Below are positions 25,516 through 37,097 of a stretch of 64,000 nt of DNA, one piece after another. The notes under the pieces are model-generated. The model did not search any database and was not told the DNA's origin. It saw nothing but the letters and a program-made list of their open reading frames with translations. A program made the position numbers and the translations under genes. The stretch is from Glandiceps talaboti (Eukaryota; Hemichordata; Enteropneusta; Spengelidae): contig NC_135552.1 in assembly GCF_964340395.1 (NCBI RefSeq), positions 6,682,994-6,746,993 on the forward strand. Reading direction: 5' to 3'. The number at the start of each line of letters is the position of its first letter. The stretch's first letter is position 1.

Positions 25516-28500
25516 CTAAATAACCCCCAAATCTTTGCCAACTGCTATAAATGCAGCCACAGCATTATCTATGTCTTCTTCTGAATGTGCTGCCGAGATC
25601 TGAACTCTGATTCTTGCCTTGCCTGTTGATAAATCAAAATCCATTTTAAGTGTTTATCTGTTCATCCGATATGCATATCTGAGTGAAATGTATTGTATTT
25701 ATTGACAAACTCAAATCCATTGTGTCGTGCCACCATCACTATATATGATATGATATGATATGATATGATATATGATATGATATGATATGATATATGATAT
25801 GATATGCTAATTCAACCATCATAAGAAAAGAAAAAATAACATTAAAAGCATACAATGTGTGCAAAATTGTATTAGAGTGGGCGAGAGGCTAGAAAATAGC
25901 GACTAATTAACTAATAGTTACTAATTAAATAAGCTCTTATACCTATTGGAAATTCCAACCACAATTTTGAAATTTTCTTTAATATTGTTTAGCATGATAC
26001 CTAAGTGCACTAGGGGGGGAATATCTTTCATAAATGGTGTAAATTCTGCACAGAAATAAACTTTAGTTTGGATGTTCTTAGTTACTGGCTAAATTCTTTA
26101 ATGTGGGACCCTGAAGTGAATCAAACTACTACTAATGACAAAAGAGATGATTTTGATTTTACAAAGTTACTTAATTTCACGCTGTATCTGCAAAAACATA
26201 TAATCACTTTTGACATCACTGAGATTTTGATTAGACAATAGGTATTATCAAGCGACTCATTTTTAATATGTAAATATAAAGATGCCAGAGTTGCAGAATA
26301 ATCTATTATCATAATCTCCCATTTCTAACGTAGTCAATATATCTACACATTCATATTGCATAAAAAGGAAAGGATATTTATTTATTTATTTATCGGATAA
26401 CCAATAGGAGTTAGTCCCATTTATAGGCGCCTTTGGTTCAGTGTTAGTGCAGGAGGAACCCGGAGTACCCGGGAAAAACCTGCATTGTAGGGTAGAGTCA
26501 AACTGAACGACACTCTCCTTACTTTAGAGTGTGGTAAATTTAATCAAACCCAGCTGACACCTGGCAGGTCTGAACCCAGGCTACAGAGGTACGAGGCACA
26601 CAAGCTAACCGCTAAGCCACTGACAACACTGGGGGTTTATTTATTGTCCTATGATACTAACAAAATCAGACTTTTTTAATGTTTAACCAACATAATGACA
26701 ACATTCCTATGTTGTCTGTCAGCTGAAACACTGTGTACAGGGTCATCTAAGGTCACATCTGCTAGTATCATTATTACTGTTGTTCACATCGCTAGCTAGC
26801 TATGAATAACACCCTAACCCTCCATTAAGATAAAGCTATTTTTCAAGTAACAGGATTTGTGAACTTTCATTTTCAGAGAATGTAAAACAGCAACTTACGA
26901 ATCTAATCAACAAAAATGTTGAAATATGGTAAAGTATGTAATTTGAATCATCTTACCTTTAGGTACAACAGGGAAAGTAAATCCAATTACATAGATATCA
27001 CGTTTCAACATCTCATCTGCATATTTAACAGCCAAGGCACCGTCTCCCAACATGATTGGACAGATAGGATGACCTTCACCCTGGGTACAATAAAATATGA
27101 CATCAGTATTGACTGGATATGATTGGAATCCATGTTATGAAGTTTGGAAATAACACTGCCATGTGATGACCCTTAATGTCTGTTCTGTTAAAGTGGCCAT
27201 ATGGATGAGGACTGGCTACTAATTTTGGATTTTTAATTTACAGAACAATTTTATCATGGTGTCTTACTTGAAAAATTAATGTGAAACAACATAGACCAAG
27301 TCTGTGTTTGTAACTCAATGAATTGCAAGGCTAAAACAATGTGTAAAAAGGTCTGTTACTGTACTTACAATAACAAACATTTTACACATTTATCAATCTT
27401 TTGCAATTTATTGAGTTACAAACAAGGACTTGACATACGTTGTTTCACATTGATTTTTCAAGCAGGAAGCCATAATAAATTGTTTTGCACATTGTAAATC
27501 TGAAATAAATACCCAATCTTCATTCATATGGCCACTTTAAGATGTGATGTAATGCACTATTATAGTAAACGTTGTTTGATGAGCAACCAACATTTGTAAC
27601 TTGATGCTATTTTACATGTATAACTAGTTTAAAGTGACTGTTCTACAAGTCAATATTACAGCTGATATACAACTTGGCACTCACAAGTCTTGTTTCACAT
27701 TCCTTTACTGATACACTGACTTCAGAATCTTTGCAGTATTTTTAGGTTACACTTACCCCTAAATTGAAGCCAGCAGCTGACATCTGATCTCTGAATCTCT
27801 TGGTGTTACTTGTAACTTTATTAACTAGAGTACTATCTCTAGCAAGTAAATCAAACACCTAGTAAAGACAGAATGGTGTACTGTTACTTATACCTTTATC
27901 TACTAATTTACTATCTTTACCAAGTAAATCAAACACCTTGTAAAGACACGCAGAATTATAGTGAATAAGTTTCAAAACAGAAATAAGTTAAGCCTCTGAA
28001 AGTTCTAGAGGGCTAAAAAGGTTGTCTGGTTTCACTAAATAATGTTACAATGAAACACAATGCAAAGAACCTTGTACTGAAATAAAGACAAACTTATCAA
28101 TTTTCAACTGAGCCATAACTCGGCATGTAGGTTAGGAATATTAGGCAAGACTTCACTGTAAACATTTACAGTATTTGAACGTACCAGTTTTTTGAAAACA
28201 ACTTCTGTCAAGAAAACTTTTCAAAACTGTCCATGTTGTTGACAGCACAATAGAAGAATATGCAATAAGACTTTATACATTGGCATATCGCAATAACTTT
28301 GAAAAAAACAGCATAAAGAAATACTATAAGCTTCAAATATGATTTACAATCAACTTACTTTGGAAGCACTTGCAACAACTGGTGGTGGTAGGGTATTTGA
28401 AAATAAATATGGCCTGGATTTCTGTCTTAGTAAGTCTATCAGAGCTTTAGGACCACTGGTATATCCACCTAAAACAAAGAATGTACAGAGTAAAAGTCAA

Positions 28501-31500
28501 CCATTGCATGTAACATGCATATGTATTACTACATAATTTATTTATAAATAATTACTTGTAATGTATCAATGGGCACACATACTATTGACAAACGGTAAGC
28601 CATCAGACAGAATATTAATTCATGTAAAAATGACATATTTACCAATTCTGCAAAAATACAGTGGTGGCAAAGTATCCCATAATACTTCTATAGATGACTC
28701 TTTACTATGAACATACCTATGCCCTTATAAGGTAGTGGGTTCTAGCCTATGATTTCTAGACAACAATATAGCAAAATTTACATAACAACACAACAGTCTG
28801 TTATTTTTTTTTTTAAGGTAAACACTATATATGCTCATTACTGACCTGCTGCTCCACCAAGAGCTTTACCAAGTGTAGAATTAATGATATGTGGTCTTCC
28901 TGATATATTCAGATATTCCTCTGTACCTCTGCCTGATTTACCAAGGAATCCTGTAGCATGGCATTCATCAATGAACACTAAAGCTCCATATTTGTCAGCT
29001 AGGTCACAAATCTCCCTGTAACCAGAAAGTCACAAATACATCGTTAGAATTTTATTTGCAAAAGTGAATGTTCATGGACTCTGGTTTCTTATGGTTCATA
29101 GTTTCTCCCCATGTTGTTAAGTGATATATGATCATGGAATGTTAATTGCTGTGTACTAGCTTGAAGTAGTACCGATACATTCCTGAGTTGATGGTGATGA
29201 ATCAGCCAAAATGTACAATTTATTGTCCATAAGTGGTGAGTATTTTTTAGTCTGATATACTCTGTTGTAAATACTACTTGTAGTCAGTAAAACATGATGT
29301 GTCAAGCAAGTTGCTCTATCAGCAACAATAGATGGCCAATGAGGGTGGTACAACCCAACACAAGTTACAATCCATATGACAAAACTGTTGTAACAAACAT
29401 TGCTTATATGAGACAAATCTAGAATCCCTTTATAGTATAAAATATATGTTACACCAAATCTGTGAAACTGCCCATTTCATGTAATGTGCATGTAACTTTG
29501 CCCAGTTCACGGAATGGTCAACCTTATGCAAATGAGAGTATAATTATGTGTAAATGTATATCATATATGATCTAAGACTTACTTCAGTGGTGCATAGTTG
29601 CCATCCATACTAAATACACCATCTGTAGCTATCAGCTTAATCCTAGCATTGGACGAAGACAACTGCTGTTCAAGATCTGGGTAAGATTTGAAGAAAAAAA
29701 ACAAGATGGATGAGAATAGGTACAAAATGATGAAATTTTAATAGTACATAACTTATATTATCTCACAGTACATGTATTTCAACCACTTCCATTTCAGTGC
29801 ATTACTGTAATTATTCTGATAAATTTGACTTTTTTCCAAAACAAAGTTCCTGTCTGGTTGAAATAGTACCTTATAGCATTTTGAGATATATTTGTTACAT
29901 TCAGTCTTTTTAAATACAAAATATTCCATAGCAATATTATGATGATGGTCAGATGGAAAACTCGATCTATAGAAAAGAATTTTACTAGATCACATCTGAC
30001 TTCAAATGTCCAAGTATTTTGATGAGCATATCTGTGCATTATTAATTTCAAAATAGTCAACTATATTGGGATAGTTTGTTCTTAACTGCCATATCTTTGT
30101 GATTGGAATTTTGAGCCTACATTTCTGGGCTTTACATAGACATATGCTATCAACGATAGAGACACAACTGCATTCTTACCTGTCATATCCCTGTGTTTGT
30201 ACCTATGTTTCTGGGCTTTACATAGCCGTATACCATCAATGATAGAAGCATGGTTGAGTTCATCAGAGAACACTGCATCATCTGGTGTCAGGAGAGCTTC
30301 AAAGATACCAGCATTTGCATCAAAACAACTCGCGTACAGAATGGTATCATCACGATTATGAAATTTAGAAATCTTGTCTTCAAGTTCTTTGTGAATATCC
30401 TGTAAGGAAATAATGTTATATTGTTCAAACCTTTGATGTTGATGAATGAAAGAAAAACATTTCATTCCCAATATACTTCCTGGATATGTTCAGAATAAAA
30501 GCTAGCCTGTCCACAGTGCTGGAGTTGTGACTATGCTAGCGTTTGTCTACTATGAGAATTAGCGTAGTTACAGATCCAGTTCTGAGAATATGTTACCTAA
30601 CAGTAACAGATAGCTAACAGCCTTTATACTGAACTCACCCCTTATCTCATCTTTTGGAAATCATCTAAGATTGGGTTTTAAGAAAAATTCCGGAGACCTT
30701 CAAAAATGAGCTACTAAATTTAAAGGGCCATGTTTCAATACTGGGTCATCACGTTAGTGTCAACTTATCATTGGAATCATAAGGATTACATGGGATCATT
30801 CTTTTGTTCAGGACCAACGTTTTTTAATAGCTCTGCCAGACAACTATTTTTCACATCTGAATTTTAATCCTTACCCAAAGTGAGCAATTCGAAATATCCA
30901 GATACAAAGGTAGATACTTTTCATTGATTTTAAACTCCATGATTGACTGGGTGGGTGGGTGGGTGCAAGCATTGCAGTAAATACCAAAGCTTGAATTTAA
31001 ACCTGTGCTAGCCGTACTGATTGAAACTTTCATTATGCAATAAGAATACATACTATTATTCCTGCTAGCCCCACTGAACTCGACCTGGTCATACTGATGA
31101 TGATTCCTGTATGCAGTTCCTGCTCAAGTAGCATAAATGTGATATTAAAATACGTAATTAGTAAGTGTTTATAAACTTTGAGTTAGTCAAGTTATTTCAT
31201 ATCCTAATCCTACATACCTGTGTTCCACAGATAAACCTGACAGAACTAAGACCAGCACCATACTTATCCAGGGCACTCTTGGCTGCATCTATCACTTCTG
31301 GATGGCTCTGAAATAAAACAATCAAAAACTTCACCATAAAAAATCAATTAAAAACGGGACATTTCACAAACTACTAATTTAAAATTTCTATCATTAAAAA
31401 AAAAAGTCGATCATATTTTTTCGAATTGATAGTTTATATTTGGATTTTGGGATACCAATACGACATTGGTTGGGATATTGAATTTACTATTTTGAATAAT

Positions 31501-33081
31501 GTAGTACTCTATCTACCAAAAGCACGCCACTTACCATACCTGGAATTGGCAAAGTTAGTCTAGTTCCTATACGATGTGTTATGATTACTACAATCATCTC
31601 CACTCACGTTATTGTAGCACAGAAATCTGTGTAACCCCAACTGCGTTCATATACACATGATGAATGATGTTATTGCGTCCCCATGATTGGAGAGGTGGAG
31701 TTCGGATAATGAGCAATTGTCTAAAGGAACTAACCAATTGCAACTGCCTGTCAATTTTTGATGGCCTACTACTGACATGCATCATTTACCCTTTGCACAG
31801 CAGGGGTAGCACAAATTGCTTTGCTAGAATAATGACTTTCCTTATACGTGTGTGGAGATGATGCTAGCAATTATAAAGCATCATATAGGAACTAGACTAT
31901 GGCAAAATGGCCAAGGCATAGTACACAAAATTACTACACAAGTTCGATATGCACATTCTGCACTGGATTGCATTGGAAGCAATACTGTATATTTACTAAT
32001 GCTGATACACACACCATGATACATATGTATACAATGGACAATTTTGACAGCTAAAGGGTATAATGATAAATAGAGCCCTCACAGATTTCCATATCTATAC
32101 ATATCTTGAACTATTTCTTAAACTGAAGAAAAAAGAGAAAATTTTATAAATGAAGTCATTACTTACAGATAAACCAAGATAATTATTTGCACAAAAGTTG
32201 AGTATTTTTTTCTGTGTTCCTGCAACTTGTATGGCAGCTGCTTGTTTAGTTGTAATAACTCTCTCTGCTTTCCATGTACCAGCTTCTTTGATTCCTGTCA
32301 AAGTTTCACCTAGGATATCATTCATTGCATCTACAGCTGGTTTGGCAGCATAGCCCCTTGCAACACATGTTGCACGTGGGGTACACACTATCAACTTTGT
32401 AAGTCTACCTGAAATATGGAAACATGCACATTAAATGTCAACTTTGACAGTTAGATACCATTCCGCAAAATTTTTTACTTGGTAAGCAAGCACTGAAGCA
32501 GGGATGCAATTTGCACTGGATAGCGGTACAGCTAGCCTAGGGGTCACATAGTCTCCAAGAATTGTGCAACTACTTCAGACTTATTCAGTACATATTTCAG
32601 ACTTATCAAACATGTATGATCATGAACTGAACAGTTGATTACATATTGATAAAATTACAATAGTACCAAAATAAATTACACGGTACAGTACATATGTAGG
32701 TCAACTCCCGGGATTTGGCGAAAAATGCATTCTGAGCAGACAAAAGAAGGAAATGGAAAGAGCTAAATTGAAAATGTAAACAGGCTTTCAAAGTAGTGCA
32801 GTGCATTGTAACCCACATTCAAAACCCCAAGGTTGTTTTGTAGGTATGCATAACAATGCACGGCCATGTGTTGAGCCGGGTGTTGAGTCCCGTTTCGTAT
32901 GTCGACAACATAGTTGGCATATTTCTACTTAAATGCAACAGTTTATGTTGCAATTACTGACCACACAGCAAAACCCGAGACACTAAGTACGAATATCAAT
33001 AGCTATTAACAAATGTTATTGCTAAATATGTCAACATTCAACCACGAACTCACTACACTTACTAGTCAGTAACGTCGCCAT
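25516..33081 (-). CDS. GCAT: Glycine C-acetyltransferase (2-amino-3-ketobutyrate CoA ligase), mitochondrial
   Basis: Ten exons on the minus strand: 33081-33063, 32408-32167, 31307-31218, 30399-30180, 29676-29583, 29015-28846, 28468-28359, 27858-27757, 27080-26957, 25622-25516. All phases join to give 425 residues; the family is usually about 420. Residues 1-27 are rich in Arg/Lys/Ser/Thr without acids, a mitochondrial presequence. The fold type I PLP enzyme then begins, with [38 protein letters not shown] (His167), DECHATG (Asp238, His241) and [10 protein letters not shown] with the Schiff-base Lys272. The enzyme converts 2-amino-3-ketobutyrate and CoA to glycine and acetyl-CoA, the second step of threonine degradation after threonine dehydrogenase. 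ALAS is related, but the [12 protein letters not shown]-type start and C-terminal [17 protein letters not shown] match GCAT. The gene is complete and looks functional. Confidence 0.97.
25741..25806. repeat. (ATATG)n microsatellite in GCAT last intron
   Basis: GATAT pentamers interrupted by two extra TA steps. Confidence 0.9.
26370..26632 (-). mobile_element. tRNA-derived SINE in GCAT last intron
   Basis: On the minus strand the head carries TGGCTTAGCGGTTAGC (A box) and GGGTTCAGACCTG (B box), then a body with GGGTACTCCGGGTTCCTCCT, a core I recall from many invertebrate SINEs, and a (AAAT)n tail at 26370-26393. TTTATTTATT flanks both sides, possibly a target duplication but indistinguishable from the tail. 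It is a different family from the SINE at 16534. Confidence 0.8.
27188..27540. mobile_element. TTAA-flanked foldback MITE, intact copy
   Basis: A 353-bp palindromic element in GCAT intron 8. Left end TTAA-AGTGGCCATATGGATGA; right end CATTCATATGGCCACT-TTAA. The arms are about 130 bp (GTGAAACAAC, TTGTAACTCAAT in inverse copies) around a loop of about 80 bp. A TTAA target site is typical of piggyBac-type elements, so a non-autonomous piggyBac relative is likely. A decayed second copy is at 821-1150. Confidence 0.88.
27882..27949 (-). pseudogene. Partial duplicate of GCAT exon 8 in the upstream intron
   Basis: This aligns with the 5' half of exon 8 plus its acceptor (27804-27871), 78 bp away. 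On the minus strand an AG acceptor is kept (TTTACAAG) and the copied frame is still open: [14 protein letters not shown] against [14 protein letters not shown] in the true exon. The rest of the exon is missing and the frame then runs into a stop. It is either a decaying duplicate or, less likely, an alternative exon. Confidence 0.75.
30078..30168 (-). pseudogene. Partial duplicate of GCAT exon 4 in the downstream intron
   Basis: The 3' end of exon 4 with its donor region is repeated 86-94 bp further on. TTTCTGGGCTTTACATAG is identical at 30208 and 30122. The copied frame reads [15 protein letters not shown] against [15 protein letters not shown]. The donor is destroyed (CAG/GTAAG became CAGTTAAG) and a gap of about 8 bases disturbs the end. 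Confidence 0.8.
31558..31897. mobile_element. TA-flanked MITE, copy 2, in GCAT intron 2
   Basis: A 340-bp element between TA dinucleotides, with terminal inverted repeats of about 54 bp (GTCTAGTTCCTATACGATG / CATCATATAGGAACTAGAC) including an internal ATCATCTCCAC/GTGGAGATGAT pair. It aligns along its length with copy 1 at 5741-6109. Confidence 0.9.
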
Positions 33082-33487
33082 CTTTGGAATGGACCATTTT
33101 CAATGAAAGGGGTTTGTGCGGTGTGTCATCATTCAACCATGGCACTTGATGTGTTTATCACTACAAATTATGTTTGATTATGAAAATCTCAATTTATTTC
33201 TTATTTTAAATCAGTTTTAAACCAGTAATTTTTCATAGTTGTGGGCATATTCACACATGTCTGACGTATTGAAATCATGGGACCCTACATTTGATATAGG
33301 ATATTCCGACGTTTGGTAACCAATCGTATCGACTGCTCAGATGGGTGTGAGAAGGGCGTGTAATACAAACAGAGCTAGATCTAAGAGAGATGTCAGCATG
33401 AGGTTATTTCATGACTGTTTCAATCCGTAAATCTGTTTGTAAAATATCTATTTGAAAAGTGAAACAGGTAAGTTATTTTTAGACCCT

Positions 33488-33545
33488 GAAGAAGACCTCC
33501 TGTGTGGTCTAAACGTTGGTAATAAAGTATCTTAAACGTAGACAA
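33488..33545. repeat. Retroelement 3'-end remnant (GAAGAAG...AAACGTTGGTAATAAAG)
   Basis: CCCTGAAGAAGACC, a short GGTC pairing stem and TCTAAACGTTGGTAATAAAG form a motif that I recall at the 3' ends of many animal retroelements. No coding part remains, and the class is not assigned. Confidence 0.45.
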
Positions 33546-35518
33546 CTGGACTTAAGCTTTATCAATTGCAAACCGAATCTAAAACTATTGTTGTAACATT
33601 TTGACAATAGCTATAATAATAAGTGGGTGTTGGTTTTATTGTATTCAAAATAGGGTGGTGTTTCTGATGAATTCCATGATCTTGACGTGTACATTTGGAG
33701 TACATAGAATAACAGGGTGATTATATCCGCACATCAAACGCATTGCATGCAATCACCCACTTCTCTAATCTATCTCTATGCATCTAACAACAGTACTTCA
33801 GTTTGTTAGTAAGCTGACAGTTCAGTTTCCACAGTAGTAAATATATCAGCACCATGATTCATATTTTCATATATATTATGTGAATCTATTCATACAAGCA
33901 AGATTACCGTATGTACCTCTGCACCCTTCCACAAATGAGTATCACAGTAAACAAAATGTGGTAATTTTACATATATGTAGTTTTATTTGACAGACAAAAG
34001 TTTTTGAAGTACAAACCAAATACATCAAAGCATACACATAAATTATACATATATTTTCATATTTTTATATTTGTAAATGATATTACAAAATACAATATTG
34101 TTGACCTTACAATGACGTAAAGTACTGGCAGCACAGAGTGACAATTATGATGTAAAACACACATGTAAGTTTTCTTTGTTGTATTGCGGCATATACAGCC
34201 CTGTTGAAAGCTTAAGGTTGCCCTACTTATTTCAATGTTTCTCATGACCTATCTGGCCCAATATCTATGGAATCTGACAAAATGTTTGTTTTTTTAAATG
34301 ACGCCCTCTATGGCCACATAACAAAAAGATAACATCTCTGATGTCTGATGGTAATTATTCTCTCAACCCAGAGTTGTTCGTGACATTGGTGCGCCTTGGA
34401 CAGTGTCAAAAAAGAGGCTGTGGTTTTTACGATGCCGGTGGTAAAATGGTGACACCACATGCATCCACAGTTATGAATTGAAAGCATCATCTAAATGTAT
34501 ACACACATTGACTTTAAAAGTTTAATACTTGTATTTCCTTTTTTATGATTTTAAAGCTGCACTAGCTGTAATTGCAACATTTTTTGAAACTGATTTATTA
34601 GGTATAAATGACTTACTCATAATACCGTACACCTTGAACAATATTGAATCAGCTGTGGCTAGATTGTACTTTTACACATAATGGTACAAATATCAGTGCC
34701 CGAATGCAGCTTGGATTCCAAACAGTTGTTGTACTACTTCTGGATACAGTCGAACCCCCAAATCAACATGCACAATGTCTAATAATTGGTACTATTACAA
34801 TTTTCAGTGAATATATTGTTGGTTGTCTGATCGAAAGAATAATATTCAAGTTACAGCTAGTGAAGGTTAACTGACTGAACCAAGTCCATCATTTTAAAGT
34901 AGTTGATGAGAAAGAGAAATAAAAAGGGCCATTCTTAGAAAAAAAATTTAACCCACAAGAGTCCAAGGACACGTCATAACAGGTGCTCAAGGTTTGATTT
35001 GTTATCCTCTTAAAGGATGTAATATGTACGATATCAGATAATATGATTTTAGTAATATTGATGTAAAAATGATTACAGCCAACATATAGCTGTAACTAAA
35101 AGACATTTACGCTGATTAAAAATTTACCAAAAATTTCAGAAAGGTTCACGTTTTCTTCACTATTGTCTAGCTCTCAATACGGCAAGATTTCCTGTAGCCC
35201 ATCAAATGATAACTGAGGAAAAAATCTTCAATTTACAAATTAAGCACTAATATTTGTAAAACTTTGCATTTCTCCATCAGTTTGTTTTCATTTTCAGTAT
35301 TAAATTGTGGCAACTCAAAGGAGAGCGCCTACATTATATTACCATATTCCCAACTATAAATTTGTCGAACCATTTGGACAAAGTGCCAATAAATAGTACA
35401 ACTGTGATACGTTTGAAGAACATACTCATACAGTAAGTAGAACTGCATTAATAGCATACTTTAATGTGGTATATCTAATACAACTGTAAAGTGTACATGT
35501 TAAAGATGGTATGATATC

Positions 35519-35825
35519 AAAACATGAATACATGGAACTTGTTTTCTTTAAAGATACTCCACACAGTATTGTAATACAAAGTTATTTGGTGAGAGTGTGT
35601 TCTCAAGAGCAGCACCCCACTGTCGATAAATTCAAGGATATCAAGACACATCGGCATGCAAGAGGTTTCTAACTTTTTTTCAGCACCACGCACAGGACAA
35701 AAAGTCGTATTGGATATACAATTTTTTTAGATAGATTGATTGATTGATTGATTGATTAAGACATTTGAAACTCATGAATACATGGAACTTGTTTTCTTCA
35801 AAAGAGACTCCACACAGTGTTTTTG
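35519..35825. repeat. Local duplication, two copies about 240 bp apart
   Basis: CATGAATACATGGAACTTGT with TTTCTT and CTCCACACAGT occurs near 35524 and 35773. A shorter trace (AAAACATGAATACATG) occurs near 36330. Confidence 0.7.
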
Positions 35826-36640
35826 ATTAGGGTGTTTCACTGTAAGTACATAAAAATCTATCTTGGTTCCTGAACTATTTTATTGGGATATCCACCCAAA
35901 TTATGATACAAAGTATTGAAATCTATGTCAGTTATTCCAAGGTTTCCCATTCAAACATTATAGCACAAGGTATTGAAATCTGTGCCAACTTTACTGGTGA
36001 TTTCCCTCCTCTGTTACCAAGGTTACCAAACTTTAGCAAAAACACTATCCACTTGTTAGATATTCTTATCAGACCATTAAAACATAATTCAAAATAAATA
36101 AACATATTCATAACTTTTGTCAAAAACATCATTTTTGGAAAAACAAATTTGTCAAAGAACATTGCAGCATCAAAACAAAGAGATCCTGATATTTTTAATT
36201 TGTACATACATGTATCCAGTCGAAATCTTTTCACACATTTGATAATATAGTAAAAGATATAATGTAAGAATTTGTTGGAAATTTGTCATTCTTCTTCCAT
36301 AACTTAATCATCAAGTGATTCTTATTTCAAAACATGAATACATGTAATAAAACACAATATCCTTAACAGTGTACCCTCTAAGCTAATTTGACATGCCACT
36401 GATGCACACAATTTCTAGTGGCGCATCAAAATTTTGTGTTTCCTTATCTTTTTAACTAAGTAGTGACTCACAAGAAATGCCACTTTTTATCATTTTTGGC
36501 TATCATTAGAGGGCACACTGATCCTTAGATATTTTCAGCAATACTGAATCAAACAACACGATTTTAAAACCACAATAATATTTCAAAAATTTAACAAATT
36601 AATTTTCAGCAATGGTAATCACAAGTTAAAATATACCAAA

Positions 36641-36646
36641 TTTATT
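36641..36646 (-). promoter_or_regulatory. Candidate polyadenylation signal of the glutaredoxin gene
   Basis: TTTATT on the plus strand is AATAAA on the minus strand, about 450 bases past the glutaredoxin stop. Confidence 0.35.
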
Positions 36647-36673
36647 GGCCTTAAATAAAGTTGAACTCCGTAC

Positions 36674-36812
36674 CCCATCCAAACCCCTACCCCCATCCCA
36701 ACCCCTACCCCGACTCCATACCCCCATCCCTACCCTACCCCCACCCCAACCCCTACCCCAACCCCAACCCCATACCCCCCATCCCTACCCTACCCCCACC
36801 CCCAAGCCTATC
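36674..36812 (-). repeat. C-rich tract, G-quadruplex potential on the minus strand
   Basis: About twenty runs of three to six C separated by AA, TA, AT or A (CCCCTACCCC, CCCCAACCCC). The G-strand lies within the glutaredoxin 3' region and could form G-quadruplexes. It is not a CCCTAA telomere array. Confidence 0.85.
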
Positions 36813-37097
36813 CTCTCATTTCATGAAGATCCTACATACTTGACAGCCAGAAAAAATACAAAAGTTTGAATTTTCAGTTTGATATAATAGGAGACAAAAA
36901 AAATGGAATTCTGCTTTCTACTTTTGTGTATTTGTAACATTTTTAGGACAGATACATAAAAATTAGTGTTTCAATGATTTTCACTGAGATTGAGTATGTA
37001 TAGCATGAATGCCACCTTAGTGAAAATATTAAAATTGATGTAAAACGATGCATTTCTTTATGCCTCCTCCATAATAATGCCATGTATTTTGGTGAGA

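Larger units (their letters stand above)
33082..37097. other. Intergenic DNA between GCAT and glutaredoxin; no gene recognised
   Basis: About 4 kb. The first 400 bases should contain the GCAT promoter, but no clear TATA box is seen. GAAACAG/GTAAGT at 33470 is a strong isolated donor that might end a non-coding first exon of a divergent transcript. Other contents are a retroelement-like end at 33488, a local duplication near 35.5-35.8 kb and a C-rich tract. Confidence 0.5.

Noticed and set aside
25516-33081. 5-aminolevulinate synthase or serine palmitoyltransferase instead of GCAT
   Set aside because: The N-terminal [12 protein letters not shown], length and C-terminal sequence match GCAT; no haem-regulatory CP motifs and no membrane segment are seen.
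36674-36812. Interstitial telomere repeat
   Set aside because: Units are CCCCTA/CCCCAA/CCCAT mixtures, not a regular CCCTAA array.
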